Below are positions 17,501 to 25,202 of a DNA stretch of 53,588 nt, piece by piece. This DNA comes from Hahella sp. (lineage in GTDB: Bacteria; Pseudomonadota; Gammaproteobacteria; Pseudomonadales; Oleiphilaceae): the NCBI GenBank assembly GCA_028280065.1, contig JANQMN010000010.1, forward strand, positions 1 to 53,588. The letters are read 5' to 3'. The notes below the pieces were generated by a model that saw only the letters and a list, made by a program, of their open reading frames with translations, did no database searches and was not told the origin of the DNA. The stretch's first letter is position 1. Every line of letters begins with the position of its first letter. The position numbers and the translations under genes are program-made.

Positions 17501-17764
17501 ATTTAGCGCACTGAGCAGAAAAACCGGATCTGCGTCTTCCGGTCCTATTTGGTACCAGGCAAAGGGAGCCTCCATATGGGCCAGGTACTGCAGTATGAGG
17601 GTAGTTTTACCTTGACCGGCTTGCGCTTCTATCGCAATGATCCGGTGAGACTTAAGGGCAAGATTCTCGATTAACTCACGGCGATAAAGGCTCAGCGAAA
17701 TATTGATTCTGGGTGGATAAAACTTGCTGGTAGCAATTTTCGCTACTAACGTCGGCGTATCCAT
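14504..17764 (-). CDS. MalT-like STAND ATPase regulator with C-terminal SARP/BTAD winged-helix domain
   Basis: This is a very large (1086 residues) signal-transduction ATPase. A P-loop EAQAGQGKTT lies at about residues 47-56 and a Walker B VFDDLH at about 139-144. A winged-helix region and a long TPR-like superhelix (about 360-820) follow. Near residues 845-945 comes an OmpR/PhoB-type DNA-binding segment (LGGLKLY, TPVQRTVICLLI, LLWPDGSPENARTNFDTMLSRLRKLI), followed by a bacterial transcriptional activator domain. Unlike true MalT it has no C-terminal LuxR helix-turn-helix; the DNA-binding module is of SARP type. It lies 34 bases after the coiled-coil gene on the same strand and may be co-transcribed. 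The inducer is unknown. Confidence 0.85.
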   Translation of the reverse strand: MDTPTLVAKIATSKFYPPRINISLSLYRRELIENLALKSHRIIAIEAQAGQGKTTLILQYLAHMEAPFAWYQIGPEDADPVFLLSALNRCLQQAIPGFSCSLANYAHMSGEVTLSDLLKMADAVLNALDKSLNNSFSIVFDDLHLLSNCHESSILIQYLLEQSPAQTRIVYASREPLFSGLGNDQRIRFGNEDLMVIEAETSELFTNVLQTQLSRNSLTKIQRLTNGWIMGMILLNHQIASNPEAIDRMDGFSGSELGQDKLLNYLCDEFFIPLAETVQKSLLRLSLLDDIPIELARQITGNEDIGVALEQLVERNGFVRHLDPSGKTYGLHHLFKSFLAQKARQEIESVLIWKIFEHAAAYSRKNHNLAQSLRYYLKAQDFLSIEELLAQSGMVFIVENQAATLASVLAEIPDEILENQGWTALCAVLANMDSEPQQKLYLLDAAIKVFTLQGDSIGELIALSHLLSIHISTTGYCPDAENRLQRAEQMFYQVSDNLSVFIKILVARSLALSYCTLMGDMPKAARFSTLALELAHKHHLVNLQAALMLVKGYEQIFAGNTAQILICMEQAYPYLYRPEVGLFNALAIRVMHFNFLFHNGDFENYFDQKKQLIALFGKDLFSQSIAGCFCYIWEIDIALNRGRIDDAETLTDQLLAKSASGLSPHLQSQALHFKALILALRHKHQAAITTAQESTALRNVARGNYFISLNKILTGLTHAQCGFFEKGLELVSEGIHAARELPTEYLEACGTLHRAYVYLLKGDLLKTGEDLVSGLRLMRKNNYVHFWAWIPDEIHRLLEFAANHRIESVYTGELAMRNGLALAESQSGGGHEAIPLLHIQSLGGLKLYTNRQPIVSSEELTPVQRTVICLLISAPNHKMGQEQIQLLLWPDGSPENARTNFDTMLSRLRKLISNKASPYSAKHYLKLQKGILILEHCNIDVTNFMCLVRRGIEHSQMQEHWQAGNSFFLADRLWLGEFAPEVSGEHQIRNFRNTLFNQLLELTFTWASILKTANRLLDAIAIVEKALKYEPVNAQLVRLLYQLHYDSPESQAQQILRRYEGVLMKENYSKEEIDTLLKFVTDAVAS

Positions 17765-17798
17765 TACCTTTACCTATTAGGTTTTGGCAACCATATTA

Positions 17799-19217
17799 CT
17801 AACCAGAGGCATTCACGATGGATTGCGGAGGGGCTGCACTCTGAGGCGTTTCAGCATTTCGATTGCTAATGTCAGCGGGTTGCTCAGCCAGCTTTTGCCG
17901 GGCGTTTTCCAGTTCCTTTTGTTTTGCGACCAATTCTTCCGAAAGTTTTGTGTTGCTTTCAGTTAGCTGTTTATTCTGTTGATCAAGACTGGCATTGGCG
18001 GATTTCAGTTTGTTCACCTCTGCTTTCAGTGTCGACATCTGTTGATCTTTTTCAGCCATAGACTTTTGCGCATTTTGTAAGGAAGCGGTTTGCTTTAGTG
18101 ATTCCTTAACTTGTGCTTGCAGTTTGTCGATCAGCTGTTGCTGAGCTGAGCTGTCTTCGTTGACCTTTTTTAAGCTCGCAACTAACTCGTTATTCTGTGC
18201 GGTAAGGCCATCCATAAGCTTGGTTAGTTCAGCAACCTGTTGTTGCCTTTTTGCCAATTGTTCCTGGGCATCTTTTAACAGCTTGTTTTGTTTCTGTTGG
18301 GTGGCCGTGAGTTGAGTGATTTTGTTGTTAAGAGTGGCGAGTTGCTGATTTTGCTGGGCCAGTGATTCGGTGGCCTTGGCCAGCTCGCCATCGCGGGTAC
18401 TCAACGATTTTTCTAACGAGTTGGTGCGCTCCGAGGCCTCCGTCACCTGCATTTTGAGTTCAACGACACTGGCCTTCAGGGTTTTGTTCTCTTCACTGAG
18501 CGAAGCGTTGGTTTTCTGGGCATTGCTGGACTGTTCCTTGGCGATGGCAAGGGCGTCATCTTTACGCTTAAGACTGGCTTGCAGAGTGCTTTGCTGCTGC
18601 TCAAGAGTGCGAACTTTTTCTTGCGCCTGTTTCAAAGCGTCGTTGGCCTGGGCCAGCTCTCTATTGTTTTTTTGCAGATCGCTTTGCGCGTTAGCGAGTC
18701 TTGCCTGTATGTCGGAGACTTGAGACTCGGTCGAACCCAATTGTTGATTCAAAGCAGCGTTACGCTCCGCCGAACTGGTTAATGCGGCAGTCAGCCGTTC
18801 TGCCTGAACTAGCATGCTGTCCAGTTCTGCGCGAACCGTTTGTTGTTTGCTTTGTAGATCTAACGCCAAGTAACCGACGACCACGAAGGCAACCAGCGCG
18901 GGCACCGTTAGAACCCACAGCAGCGAATTGCCTTTCTTCCGAGCCTCCAGTTCTGCCTGGTGGGAAGCCATATCCGATTCCAGCTTCTTTAGTTTTTGGC
19001 TGAGATCCCGCTCCTGGTTTTTGAGATTCGATTCCAGTTGCCGAAACTCGCTTTCCTTATCTCTTAACTCGCGGCCTTTTTCTTCGTTCGCCTGATTGCG
19101 AAGCTTGTTTTGCTGTTCCTGTTTTTTGACGAGTTGTTCTTTGCGCTGCAAATTCTTTTCAAGGTTTTCCAGATTACGCTGCTTTCGCTGCAGAGCGCGG
19201 TCATCATTTTCGGACAT
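17799..19217 (-). CDS. Single-pass membrane protein with long coiled coil
   Basis: The start is placed at ATG 19217 (472 residues) because GGAGCAG precedes it at normal distance; the frame could open at 19265. The N-terminal 95 residues are a charged, Gln/Lys/Glu-rich coiled coil. One membrane segment follows (LLWVLTVPALVAFVVVGYLAL, about 97-117), and then about 330 residues of continuous heptad-like coiled coil rich in Gln, Ala and Lys. The C-terminus is Pro/Ala-rich and disordered. It resembles TolA- or SMC-like structural coiled coils but matches no family I can name. It is upstream of, and possibly in one transcript with, the SARP-type regulator. Confidence 0.75.
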   Translation of the reverse strand: MSENDDRALQRKQRNLENLEKNLQRKEQLVKKQEQQNKLRNQANEEKGRELRDKESEFRQLESNLKNQERDLSQKLKKLESDMASHQAELEARKKGNSLLWVLTVPALVAFVVVGYLALDLQSKQQTVRAELDSMLVQAERLTAALTSSAERNAALNQQLGSTESQVSDIQARLANAQSDLQKNNRELAQANDALKQAQEKVRTLEQQQSTLQASLKRKDDALAIAKEQSSNAQKTNASLSEENKTLKASVVELKMQVTEASERTNSLEKSLSTRDGELAKATESLAQQNQQLATLNNKITQLTATQQKQNKLLKDAQEQLAKRQQQVAELTKLMDGLTAQNNELVASLKKVNEDSSAQQQLIDKLQAQVKESLKQTASLQNAQKSMAEKDQQMSTLKAEVNKLKSANASLDQQNKQLTESNTKLSEELVAKQKELENARQKLAEQPADISNRNAETPQSAAPPQSIVNASG

Positions 19218-19383
19218 AAAAACTGCTCCAATAGTCTTGTTTTTTTGACCTGTTTGTTTGTCCAAACCGGAATTCTTATTTAATTATAGGATAAAAGGAG
19301 CATTTTCTAGACAAATTCTAGATTCTGGTTACATTTAAGTAGAAGGTAGGTGGTTAGGAACTGATAAATTTCGGGGTGGTAAC

Positions 19384-20091
19384 ATGGCAACAAAGAAAAA
19401 ATCCAAAATGGGATTCGATAGTTTATTCGAAAAAGTGATCGCAGAAATGCGTGCTACGCAGGAAAAAGTCAACTCACAAGTCAATCAATGGGCCACTAAG
19501 GCTGAGCAGGAACTCAAGTTGGAAAAAGCTTTTCAAAAAGTACTAAAACGCATTGAAGATCTGCAGAAGAAGCAGATTGACAACATGCAGAGATGGCAAA
19601 AGGACATGGAGAAGCGCTTTAATACGGTCCTTGATTTTCAAAAAACCATGCTTGATACCCTGATACCGGGCGCGAGCAAGAAAGCGCCTAAGGCAACTGC
19701 TACCAAAACGACAAGCACAGCCAAGAAGTCGTCTGCGAAAAAGACAACTGCTAAAAAGTCCTCGGCTAAGAAATCAACCGCTAAGAAGGCTACAGCGAAG
19801 TCGACGGCCAAGAAGTCTACGGCGAAGAAGACATCTGCGAAGAAGTCCAGCGCCAAGAAATCCACGGCGAAGAAAACAACAGCCAAGAAGACTACGGCAA
19901 AGAAAGCGACTACCGCGAAAAAGTCTTCCGCCAAGAAAACTTCGGCCAAGAAATCTACGGCGAAAAAGACAGCCGCTAAAACGTCCTCAGCAACCTCAGC
20001 TCCAGCCAAACCGGCACCGGCCCCAGCGCCAAGCGCTCCGGCAACGCCTTCACCGGCGCCGGATAAGCCGTCTGAAGGATCTTCCAGCTAA
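19384..20091 (+). CDS. Histone H1-like Lys/Ala-rich protein (AlgP/PhaF type)
   Basis: The 235-residue protein has an N-terminal amphipathic helical region (residues 10-95) with phasin-like heptads. A C-terminal tail of about 110 residues (about 100-205) follows, built from tandem AKKS/AKKT units, and ends in a Pro/Ala-rich stretch. Such tails bind DNA non-specifically, as in AlgP of Pseudomonas and the granule-associated PhaF. Which of the two it is cannot be decided; the absence of polyhydroxyalkanoate genes nearby leaves the nucleoid-associated role slightly favoured. GGGGT precedes the ATG and an intrinsic terminator follows at 20159-20185. Confidence 0.8.
   Translation: MATKKKSKMGFDSLFEKVIAEMRATQEKVNSQVNQWATKAEQELKLEKAFQKVLKRIEDLQKKQIDNMQRWQKDMEKRFNTVLDFQKTMLDTLIPGASKKAPKATATKTTSTAKKSSAKKTTAKKSSAKKSTAKKATAKSTAKKSTAKKTSAKKSSAKKSTAKKTTAKKTTAKKATTAKKSSAKKTSAKKSTAKKTAAKTSSATSAPAKPAPAPAPSAPATPSPAPDKPSEGSSS
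19720..19990 (+). repeat. Tandem coding repeats (KSSAKKTTA-type units)
   Basis: Degenerate 12- to 15-base units of the form GCN-AAG-AAG-TCN/ACN repeat about twenty times inside the histone H1-like gene. Synonymous positions vary between units, so the repeats are old or kept at protein level. Length variation between strains is likely by analogy with algP. Confidence 0.75.
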
Positions 20092-20158
20092 GGATAATTG
20101 TTAATGTCGCGTCTTTCGTGCGTGGCATCCGCATAACTAGGCGGCAAGAGCATAGAGA

Positions 20159-20185
20159 GCAGCAAGTGATCGCTTGTTGCTTTTT
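20159..20185 (+). terminator. Intrinsic terminator of the histone H1-like gene
   Basis: An 8-bp stem (GCAGCAAG 20159-20166 with CTTGTTGC 20173-20180, one G-T pair) has a 6-base loop and is followed by TTTTT. It overlaps the approach to the stop of the convergent gene at 20190. Confidence 0.8.
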
Positions 20186-20189
20186 GCCC

Positions 20190-21203
20190 TTATGGCATGA
20201 TCAGTTCCTGAGGCCCATAAACACCGCCGTCGGTCAGGATATAGACCGCGTATCGATGTGCCTGCGGCAGTTGCTGCAGAAAGTTTCCTATATTCAGGGC
20301 AAAATGCCCTTCGCCTTTTTCTCCAGGGTTTAACATGGGGCCGTATATGGGTACGTTCCAGGTGACATGCATGGGCACCAACCAGTTCGGGGCCAAGATC
20401 GCCAAGGTCACCGGTACGATTGCCGATACCAATAGGGTATTGCCGTCCGCAAAGGCATGTTTCAGTTTAGGCTCCGGGATGTAGACGTCCTTAAAACGAA
20501 ATCGAAAACTGCCGTAGATGGCTGCGAATAGTTCGCCTTCCTTTTCTACTACCTGTAAGCGAAATTCCGACCCGTTGGCCGGCATGGCGGGTGAGAGCGG
20601 GTGCGGCTGATAGTTTGGCAAATTGGACCCGGCTTTGGGATGGGGTAAAGGTTTTACCGGCCTCGGAGAAATCGTCGGTTTCGCGTTATCGGCGTCTTTT
20701 AAGTAAACCTGGGTGACGTTTGAAGACCAATCAAAGTGCAGCACCGCAAATGCCCAGGTCGAGCTTTGCCAGTTTAGCTTTAGACAGGTCCTGACATCTA
20801 TCGCACAGATTTGAGCGCCGTCGCCTTCAAGTTCTTCCAGAGGCGGTTTTGCCAAGTCCTCGTCAACTGGCGAATTGCCCCCGCGGCTTTCCACATCTTT
20901 CTCCGTAAGCAGGGCGTTATTGAACCAGACACTGCCTTCAGTCAGATTCATCCCCACCAATACGCAATTGTCGGGAAATGGATAGTCCCAATCCCGCTCG
21001 CCGTCGCAGCGAATGCCGACTAACATCGGTAGCCGATCCAGTTGATCGGTAAACACCTGTTTCGGGCAGTTGATGGCTACGCCTGAAAAATCCATATCCA
21101 GCAGTTGATCTTCCATTGCAAGGATCTTCTGCTCCGTCAGACCGAAAAACTCCTGATCGGAAAAATTGAGAATCTTATTTACAACATCCTGTGAAGTCGC
21201 CAT
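20190..21203 (-). CDS. Unknown protein downstream of candidate T6SS metallopeptidase effector
   Basis: The 337-residue protein has no signal peptide or clear membrane segment apart from a moderately hydrophobic stretch near residues 255-275 (LLVSAIVPVTLAILAPNWLVPM). It shows mixed alpha/beta character with a Pro-rich linker around residues 180-205. I recognise no family. It begins 17 bases after the stop of the HExxH protein and is the last of three minus-strand genes. In type VI cargo clusters this place is often taken by an immunity or accessory protein, but nothing in the sequence itself shows that. The ribosome binding site is weak. Confidence 0.65.
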   Translation of the reverse strand: MATSQDVVNKILNFSDQEFFGLTEQKILAMEDQLLDMDFSGVAINCPKQVFTDQLDRLPMLVGIRCDGERDWDYPFPDNCVLVGMNLTEGSVWFNNALLTEKDVESRGGNSPVDEDLAKPPLEELEGDGAQICAIDVRTCLKLNWQSSTWAFAVLHFDWSSNVTQVYLKDADNAKPTISPRPVKPLPHPKAGSNLPNYQPHPLSPAMPANGSEFRLQVVEKEGELFAAIYGSFRFRFKDVYIPEPKLKHAFADGNTLLVSAIVPVTLAILAPNWLVPMHVTWNVPIYGPMLNPGEKGEGHFALNIGNFLQQLPQAHRYAVYILTDGGVYGPQELIMP

Positions 21204-21220
21204 AGAAGGTACTCGTGGGA

Positions 21221-22906
21221 TTAGAATGATGACATATCCTGCAATTGCAGATATGGCTTACAGGTTTTGCAAAACTTATGGCTGCATTTACTGCTATATC
21301 GATGATACATGATGCAATCGCCATCCTGCGGACTTGGCGTGTTTTCGTTGACGTCTTGCCAGTTAACCGGACCCGAAGCCACCGAAGCGCCGTGCCGGCA
21401 GTGGGAGCCGGAGCCACCATGGGCGACATACTGTAAAGGATGGTCTTTCAGAGAATCCGGCTGCTTGCCGGGTTTCGGACTTTGATTCCACTTGTGGCCA
21501 AATTCGTGGGCTGCAGTGTCGTTGAAGTCTTCCTCACTACCGGATTTGCCGCTTGCCGCAGCAGGACGGTAGACGGCGACGATACCGGAACTCGTGGCCC
21601 AACCAAGAAAATTCTTGGCGGTTTCCACCCGCAGTTTCACATAGATAGGGTCAGAAGAGGTAGGCGTCGGCGCTCCTGAGGGCAGGTTTATCTTCACCGC
21701 CAAGGTACTGGCGCGGGACTTGTCGATTTCGATATTCGCATCGGTGATATCGCCTTCTTTCGCCCAGGGCGAGCGTTTTTTCGACCATTCGCCCACGGCC
21801 ACCAGTTTGGCTCCCGCCTTGATTGGCGGTTTACAGACAATGGGCCCTCCGGAACCCCGGCCCAAGGTCACGGTTTGCCCCGCCGAAGTCAGCTTGTAGA
21901 TCTTGTTCTGCGTAAGCGGCTTCGGATCACACTGGTATTCGCAGACAATGAGATTTTCCTTTACCGGCGTCTTTGCATCGGTGGTCATCTTGAGCTTGGC
22001 GTTGGTGCGGAATTCGCTGATGTTGCTATCGTCGCCGACGTTGGCGACGTCTTTGTCGGCTCCCCCCTGTTTAAGCATATATTCCTTGTAGAATGTCCGG
22101 CCTTTCAAATCGTCCGGGAAATCGTCTTTCTTAAACTTGAGGGTATTGGCTAGCTGCATCTCGGCAAAGGTTTCGGCAAAGGCACTTTCGGCATTGGTTG
22201 GTTGTGGCGCGTTATAGCCGTCGGCGTGAGTCAGCTGATACCAGAAGCGGCGCCATACCACATATTTTGCCTGGGTTTTTTTCGGCTGCGAGGTTTCTGC
22301 GCCGGGTGTGCCTTTAGCCAAATTGCAGGCGACTTCATATTGATCGCCGCCGAACTTGGAAAGATACAGGGAAACTTCGGATGTCCAGCCTTTGCCATCG
22401 GTCTTGACGGTAATTTTGTCGCTGCCCCCGGCACTGCTAAAACCGTCCTTTTGATCCCCGGTTAAATCCGTGCCGCTCCAGATATCCGGATCGGTGCCGC
22501 CCGGGTTTGTTCGGTCCGGTCCATCTGTTCGCTTATAGCCGAAGTCGACGGAAATCCCGGCCAGTTTGTCGGTGGCGTCGTTTTTTTGTCGAATTTTCGC
22601 TTTAAAGGTAATGACTCTGCCATATTCAGGGTGGCGTTTGTCGGTGCCTTCGAGATCGTGGTCGAGATTGATGAACTGTTTAAAGTTCGAACCGTCTTTG
22701 TCCTTTCTTTCTACCGAAGCCGGAAATACCCCAGAGTCGCTGCAATTCATCGCCGCGCCTTTCACCCATTTCTCCGAACCTTGAGTGACGACTTCCACCA
22801 GTTCGACGATTTCATAATCCTGCAAAGGACAGGAGGTGGTGGTTTCGCAAGCCTCTTGATTGGCGTCACCGCTGCTGGAAGGATTTTCTGGCGAGTCTTT
22901 CGGCAT
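21221..22906 (-). CDS. Candidate type VI effector with HExxH zinc metallopeptidase motif
   Basis: The 561-residue protein has no signal peptide and a low-complexity start. It has beta-rich N-terminal and middle parts and a C-terminal zinc-peptidase-like region: HEFGH at residues 467-471 gives two zinc ligands and the catalytic Glu. It is followed by HGGSGSHCRHG, CIMYH and a Cys-rich HKFCKTCKPYL end, a tail pattern I associate with proteins of type VI cargo loci. AGGAGC lies upstream of the ATG. It is flanked by two unknown genes and lies near a DUF4123 adaptor. Protease activity is supported by the motif; delivery by type VI secretion is inferred from context. Confidence 0.7.
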   Translation of the reverse strand: MPKDSPENPSSSGDANQEACETTTSCPLQDYEIVELVEVVTQGSEKWVKGAAMNCSDSGVFPASVERKDKDGSNFKQFINLDHDLEGTDKRHPEYGRVITFKAKIRQKNDATDKLAGISVDFGYKRTDGPDRTNPGGTDPDIWSGTDLTGDQKDGFSSAGGSDKITVKTDGKGWTSEVSLYLSKFGGDQYEVACNLAKGTPGAETSQPKKTQAKYVVWRRFWYQLTHADGYNAPQPTNAESAFAETFAEMQLANTLKFKKDDFPDDLKGRTFYKEYMLKQGGADKDVANVGDDSNISEFRTNAKLKMTTDAKTPVKENLIVCEYQCDPKPLTQNKIYKLTSAGQTVTLGRGSGGPIVCKPPIKAGAKLVAVGEWSKKRSPWAKEGDITDANIEIDKSRASTLAVKINLPSGAPTPTSSDPIYVKLRVETAKNFLGWATSSGIVAVYRPAAASGKSGSEEDFNDTAAHEFGHKWNQSPKPGKQPDSLKDHPLQYVAHGGSGSHCRHGASVASGPVNWQDVNENTPSPQDGDCIMYHRYSSKCSHKFCKTCKPYLQLQDMSSF

Positions 22907-22959
22907 GGCATGCTGCTCCTGGCACCCGGTAATTTAGTTGGCAGTGTTACATGACAAAC

Positions 22960-23724
22960 TTAGGTCGGCAGATACTGCAACGTTGCCGCTAGGTAGTGCT
23001 GAGCTTTGTTCGTCAGCTTTCGGAGACGTTCCGCTGCAGTGCCGTACTTTTGATCGGTAAGTGTTGCATGCACCCATGGATACATGGGATCACGTAAAAC
23101 ACCCTGACCCATTGCAAACATTAGCGTCAAAAGAATGGCAGGCCCTTCAGGATTTGGCAAACCCAAATCTTCGGCACCCTGTCGGGCATGCTCGAACAGT
23201 TTGCCCAGCCACTCCTCGCCGACATAATCCACTTTTTCCGGATAGCACTGCCGCAACTGCGAAATTAATTGTTTGATATCGTTATTCTGGAAGTGGGCAT
23301 CGGAAAAAACCGCAGAGGAATGCAGACGTTGCAATGCCGCAATGGCGTAACGATTGTTTTCGCCTTTGGTCGCACTGTTGAATCGCTGCAGTTCGGCAAA
23401 CAACCGGTCTGCCAGTTGCATCTGCTCCAAGTTGTTCGGGTTTCGCAAGAGCGCAGTTACTTGATGGAGTTGCAGATCGCTATCGAAGTCACAGCCGTAG
23501 GCCAGCATCGCCTGGATAAACAGCCTGATCGGACCGCGTTTGGTAAAGCTGTGTTCGCCCGCTTTGGAAATTCCAAGATCGATTAGCTGACGAAAACTCT
23601 CCTCACCGCGAATATCGAACAGTTTTGGTGCAAAACGCGCCATCTCTTCAAGCAGGGATGCTTTAAATCTGGCTAACGCGTCTTCACTCAAAGCGTCCAG
23701 TTGTTCTTGGCGGATCCTAAACAT
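22960..23724 (-). CDS. Conserved unknown protein upstream of candidate effector
   Basis: The 254-residue soluble, helical protein opens with FRIRQEQLDAL and contains a FTKRGPIRLFIQAMLAYGCDFDSD stretch of alternating polar and hydrophobic residues; it ends PMYPWVHATLTDQKYG. I recall similar proteins near type VI effector genes but know no function. GGAG lies before the ATG, and the HExxH gene follows 53 bases after its stop on the same strand, so both probably share a transcript that starts in the divergent gap before 23965. A chaperone or adaptor role would fit. Confidence 0.65.
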   Translation of the reverse strand: MFRIRQEQLDALSEDALARFKASLLEEMARFAPKLFDIRGEESFRQLIDLGISKAGEHSFTKRGPIRLFIQAMLAYGCDFDSDLQLHQVTALLRNPNNLEQMQLADRLFAELQRFNSATKGENNRYAIAALQRLHSSAVFSDAHFQNNDIKQLISQLRQCYPEKVDYVGEEWLGKLFEHARQGAEDLGLPNPEGPAILLTLMFAMGQGVLRDPMYPWVHATLTDQKYGTAAERLRKLTNKAQHYLAATLQYLPT

Positions 23725-23964
23725 TCGTGCTCCTTGTGGGCTTAGATTCGGATCTGGACGACAGCTTGGTTACCCGGCTGACTCAATTTAAATTAGTCGA
23801 AATTTACTGAAAAGCGAAATCGGAGAGCCGATGCTACCGGTAAAAAAATGTGGACCTTGTTGGAATATTCGCAGTATGTGACTACTTTTCTTTTTAGAAA
23901 GCGCTTTTCTCTTGTATAGGCGACCCTGTTTTATTACGCACCTTGACAACCAGCCGACCTGTAT

Positions 23965-24468
23965 ATGCTCAGTTCAAAATACTACGACCATTTGGTCATT
24001 AAAAAACCCGGGCTGGAAGATAGTCCTGCTATCCAGTTTGCCGGCAACTATGACGCCGCCTTTGCATTTTTACGAAACTGCCCGCCGTTTTCGCTACTCA
24101 GCCAGGATATGCATACCGCGCTGGCGGAGGACGTCAAGACCTCCACCAAGTACTCTCGCCGGGATATGCTCGCCGCATTGGCCCGCCGCCTTGCAGATGG
24201 CCGCTTGGTCGTTGCAGGTCGTTTTAGCCATCAGGAGCAAGGACATAATTTTAAACGCCTGCCGAAACAGCCGGCCAAGTCCGTGGCCGCTACGCCGACA
24301 CAAAAACCCAAGCCGACGCCGAAAGCCGCTGCACCCAAGCAACCCAAAAATGAGATCGATCAAACGGCGCAGGTGCAAGCTCTGAAAGACGCTTCTGAGC
24401 AGGGAACGCCTTTCTGCGAAGTCTGTGAAAAGCTCAAGCAGGAACAAGCGCAACAACAGGCATCATAA
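23965..24468 (+). CDS. Small protein of the type VI cargo cluster
   Basis: The 167-residue protein has an N-terminal domain (about residues 1-90) with the segment FSLLSQDMHTALAEDV, a Lys/Pro/Ala-rich linker (about 95-130), and a short tail with GTPFCEVCEKL. That last motif, a CxxC pair after PF, recurs in my recollection in proteins linked to type VI effectors. There is no signal peptide. It is divergent from the three-gene effector operon and lies 31 bases before the DUF4123 adaptor gene, so the two plus-strand genes should form an operon. The ribosome binding site is poor. Confidence 0.65.
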   Translation: MLSSKYYDHLVIKKPGLEDSPAIQFAGNYDAAFAFLRNCPPFSLLSQDMHTALAEDVKTSTKYSRRDMLAALARRLADGRLVVAGRFSHQEQGHNFKRLPKQPAKSVAATPTQKPKPTPKAAAPKQPKNEIDQTAQVQALKDASEQGTPFCEVCEKLKQEQAQQQAS

Positions 24469-24499
24469 GAAATCCACAATAGAACCAACAAGAACTGTC

Positions 24500-25027
24500 A
24501 TGGAATCCGCTACTTTTTCACTGCTAAACCAAACATTATTTCCCACATCGGAGGAAGGTGGAGATTCCGCCTATGCGGTTTTGGATTGTGCCAAAGATCC
24601 ACAGATCTTCCCGTTGATAATGCAAAGCGGCTTGTTTCACGGCTGTTTATTTGCCGGGGAAATGTCGCCCAGTATGGAGTCCGCCGCTCCGCACGTGGTG
24701 AAGTTGGCACCCGGTCACCCTTTCCTTGCAACCCTGTTTGAAAAAGGCTGGGGGCAACACTGGGGAATATTCGTGACAGCCGCAAAACCGGCAGGAATAG
24801 AGGATGTACGACGGCATTTGCGTAAATTTCTGATGGTCACCACTCCGGACAAACGCAAGTTGTTTTTCCGGTACTTTGATCCAAGGGTGTTACGCGCTTA
24901 CCTGCCGACCTGCATTGCCGAGGAATGCGACATGTTGTTTAAACCTATCGTTCGCTACATCTGCGAAGCTCCCGAGTCGGATCAGGTGATGTTGTTTGAT
25001 CGCGAAAGAATTCTTGAAGTTGACTAA
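24500..25027 (+). CDS. DUF4123 domain protein (T6SS effector adaptor, Tap/TEC)
   Basis: I start at ATG 24500 (175 residues), since the frame opening at 24425 would overlap the previous gene with a very basic, unconserved lead. The DUF4123 core is clear: AYAVLDCAKDP near the start, and then VRRHLRKFLMVTTPD, FFRYFDPRVLRAYLPTC at about residues 120-140. Members of this family load specific effectors onto VgrG tips of the type VI secretion system. No VgrG lies in the window, so the spike gene is elsewhere or this is a detached cargo locus. Its cargo is probably encoded next door. Confidence 0.88.
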   Translation: MESATFSLLNQTLFPTSEEGGDSAYAVLDCAKDPQIFPLIMQSGLFHGCLFAGEMSPSMESAAPHVVKLAPGHPFLATLFEKGWGQHWGIFVTAAKPAGIEDVRRHLRKFLMVTTPDKRKLFFRYFDPRVLRAYLPTCIAEECDMLFKPIVRYICEAPESDQVMLFDRERILEVD

Positions 25028-25202
25028 TACGCTAAGTTGAGAGGCCACTAACTTCCGACCTGCCGGAATGGTATGCCGTCATTCGCCTCGAAAAAGCTGA
25101 TCCCGTTGGCTGAAGTTTATCGAGTGCGTTTGGCATAAGTTTCTGGTTAAATGTGGCCTCGTTTGCAAACAACAACTTCCTCAAAAATCAAACGGGGTAT
25201 CT

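Noticed and set aside
19720-19990. Regular short repeats that might suggest a CRISPR array
   Set aside because: The repeats are in frame inside a gene, 12-15 bases long and without spacers.
19638-20009. Minus-strand frame opposite the AKK repeats
   Set aside because: An antisense shadow of the repeat; its Val/Ala/Phe/Asp-rich monotony is what the complement of AKK codons gives.
25028-25202. SAM riboswitch upstream of metY
   Set aside because: I looked for a conserved aptamer core and a terminator hairpin and saw neither.
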